Shown in pieces: positions 6,887-7,833 of a stretch of DNA of 7,833 bases. The stretch is from Bacteroidales bacterium UBA3856 (GTDB lineage: Bacteria; Bacteroidota; Bacteroidia; Bacteroidales; UBA932), in contig DGHE01000203.1 in assembly GCA_002392525.1 (NCBI GenBank), forward strand, positions 18,719 through 26,551, read 5' to 3'. Made by a program: the position numbers and the translations under genes. Position 1 is the stretch's first letter; each line of letters opens with the position of its first letter. A model generated the notes under the pieces. The model was not told where the DNA came from. It did no database searches and saw only the letters and a list, made by a program, of their open reading frames with translations.

Positions 6887-6894
6887 TAAATTTG
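6887..6894 (+). promoter_or_regulatory. Bacteroidota-type -7 promoter box for the DHS-like gene
   Basis: TAAATTTG matches the TAnnTTTG consensus exactly and lies in the AT-rich divergent region, predicting transcription start near 6900 and a leader of about 55 bases. No good -33 TTTG is visible at the expected distance. The box overlaps a small inverted repeat, AAATT-TGC-AATTT (6888-6900), which could be an operator half-site pair or chance in AT-rich sequence. Confidence 0.55.
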
Positions 6895-6903
6895 CAATTT
6901 GAA

Positions 6904-6941
6904 GCAGGGGTTGGAGACCAAAGACTGGTTTCGCCCGCTGC
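6904..6941 (+). other. Potentially structured 5' leader of the DHS-like gene
   Basis: The predicted leader contains an outer stem pairing GCAGGGG (6904-6910) with CCC-G-CTGC (6934-6941, one bulged G). Inside it are two mutually exclusive small hairpins: TTGG/CCAA (6911-6914 with 6918-6921) and ACCA/TGGT (6917-6920 with 6926-6929). It ends about 14 bases before the ATG. It matches no riboswitch class I recognise. The structure is seen by eye only, without an energy calculation. Confidence 0.3.
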
Positions 6942-6955
6942 AAGCTTTTATTAAA

Positions 6956-7833
6956 ATGGAAAAGGGACCTATCTCTCAATTCATTACCCACAACTACCGT
7001 CATTTCAATTCCGCAGCGCTGGTAGACGCTGCCAAAGCCTATGAAGACCTTCTGAACAAGGGTGGCAAGATGTTCCTGGCCATGGCTGGCGCCATGAGTA
7101 CCGCAGAACTGGGCCTCTCCCTGGCCGAGATGATCCGCCAGGACAAGATTTCCTTCGTCTGCTGCAGCGCCAATAACCTGGAGGAAGACATCATGAACCT
7201 GGTGGCCCACAACCACTATTATCGTGTGCCCGGCTACCGTGACCTCACTCCGGAGCAGGAGCAGGAACTCATCAACAACCACTACAACCGTGTCACCGAC
7301 ACATGCATCCCCGAGGAAGAAGCTTTCCGCCGTCTGGAGAAGCACCTCGTGGAGGTTTGGGACAAGGCCAAAGCAGAAGGCAAGAGATATCTCCCCTACG
7401 AGTTCATCTATCAGATGATCCGCAGCGGTGTCCTGGAGCAGTACTATGAGATTGACCCCAAGGACAGCTGGGTAGTAGCCGCCTGTGAAAAGAACATTCC
7501 CATCATCTGCCCCGCCTGGGAAGACTGCACCACCGGCAACATCTTCACCGCCCACGTCATCCGCGGTGAGTATGACCCTCACATGGTCATCCAGGGCGTA
7601 GAGGTCATGATGTTCCTCGTAGACTGGTACAAGAAGAACAGCCAGGGTGCTGGCGTAGGTTTCTTCCAGATTGGCGGCGGTACCGCCGGTGACTTCCCCA
7701 TCTGCTGCGTTCCCATGATGGAGCAGGACCTGGGCTGGACCGGCACTCCCCTCTGGGCCTACTTCTGCCAGATCTCGGATTCCACCACTTCTTACGGTTC
7801 CTACTCCGGTGCAGTTCCCAACGAGAAAATCAC
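6956..7833 (+). CDS. Deoxyhypusine-synthase-like protein, 3'-truncated
   Basis: NAD-dependent aminobutyl-transfer family (deoxyhypusine synthase / homospermidine synthase superfamily). The reading frame stays open from the ATG at 6956 to the window edge, covering 292 codons plus two bases. Recognisable segments are GPISQFI at 4-10, LAMAGAMSTAELG at 41-53, the NAD-loop counterpart SANNLEEDIMN at 71-81, TDTCIPEEEAF at 114-124, PAWEDCTTGN at 186-195, FFQIGGGTAGDFPI at 236-249 and SGAVPNEKI at 284-292. The WGK motif with the catalytic lysine would fall just past the edge and is not seen. The start is chosen because MEKGPISxFI is the N-terminus I know for bacterial homologues. Bacteria lack eIF5A, so hypusine formation is unlikely. 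A polyamine role such as homospermidine or spermidine formation is inferred. Several spermidine-contacting positions of the human enzyme are changed. The gene has its own promoter and is divergent from the barrel gene. Confidence 0.9.
   Translation, partial: MEKGPISQFITHNYRHFNSAALVDAAKAYEDLLNKGGKMFLAMAGAMSTAELGLSLAEMIRQDKISFVCCSANNLEEDIMNLVAHNHYYRVPGYRDLTPEQEQELINNHYNRVTDTCIPEEEAFRRLEKHLVEVWDKAKAEGKRYLPYEFIYQMIRSGVLEQYYEIDPKDSWVVAACEKNIPIICPAWEDCTTGNIFTAHVIRGEYDPHMVIQGVEVMMFLVDWYKKNSQGAGVGFFQIGGGTAGDFPICCVPMMEQDLGWTGTPLWAYFCQISDSTTSYGSYSGAVPNEKI

Noticed and set aside
6899..6955. Upstream in-frame extension of the DHS-like protein from TTG codons at 6899 or 6911
   Set aside because: The frame is open back to a stop inside the -7 box, but the known family N-terminus begins at the ATG at 6956, and the extension would start at or near the predicted transcription start.
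6872..7582. 236-codon minus-strand frame opposite the DHS-like gene
   Set aside because: The plus strand encodes a recognisable conserved family through the whole stretch. The antisense frame crosses the promoter box and has no domain.
1..7833. CRISPR array, tRNA, rRNA, insertion sequence or phage gene
   Set aside because: I saw no regularly spaced repeats, cloverleaf-like sequence, transposase motif or terminal inverted repeats. Nearly all of the window is accounted for by protein-coding genes.

Overview
The window is a GC-rich, densely coding stretch that most likely comes from a Bacteroidales-type (Bacteroidota) bacterium. The clues are a TAnnTTTG-type promoter box ahead of the rightmost gene, A-rich leaders with little Shine-Dalgarno signal, a small Gram-negative outer-membrane barrel protein, and a bacterial deoxyhypusine-synthase-like protein of the kind I associate with this phylum. 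The assignment is inference from these features, not from a search.

Positions 1-6332 are one forward gene run, probably a single operon whose start lies left of the window. Its order is a 5'-truncated fatty acid kinase subunit (FakA/YloV, DhaL-type), a DegV/FakB-type fatty-acid-binding protein, an unnamed GNAT-like protein, PlsX, an acyl carrier protein, and a 551-residue TGS-containing nucleoside kinase. The first five genes overlap or are separated by 1-2 bases. Only the kinase is set off, by a 37-base gap filled with a short repeat that can fold into a hairpin. A hairpin plus T-rich tract closes the run at 6339-6372 and probably also serves the converging gene.

Positions 6385-6825 (minus strand) encode a small secreted beta-barrel protein. 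A 130-base AT-rich divergent region follows. From 6956 to the right edge runs a 3'-truncated deoxyhypusine-synthase-like gene on the plus strand.

FakA and FakB phosphorylate free fatty acid to acyl-phosphate. PlsX interconverts acyl-phosphate and acyl-ACP, and ACP carries the chain. The left operon therefore looks like a compact acyl-phosphate module, with an uncharacterised GNAT-fold candidate acyltransferase translationally coupled inside it. The two most interesting items are that embedded GNAT-like protein and the deoxyhypusine-synthase homologue, whose visible active-site positions differ from the eukaryotic enzyme at several spermidine-contacting residues.
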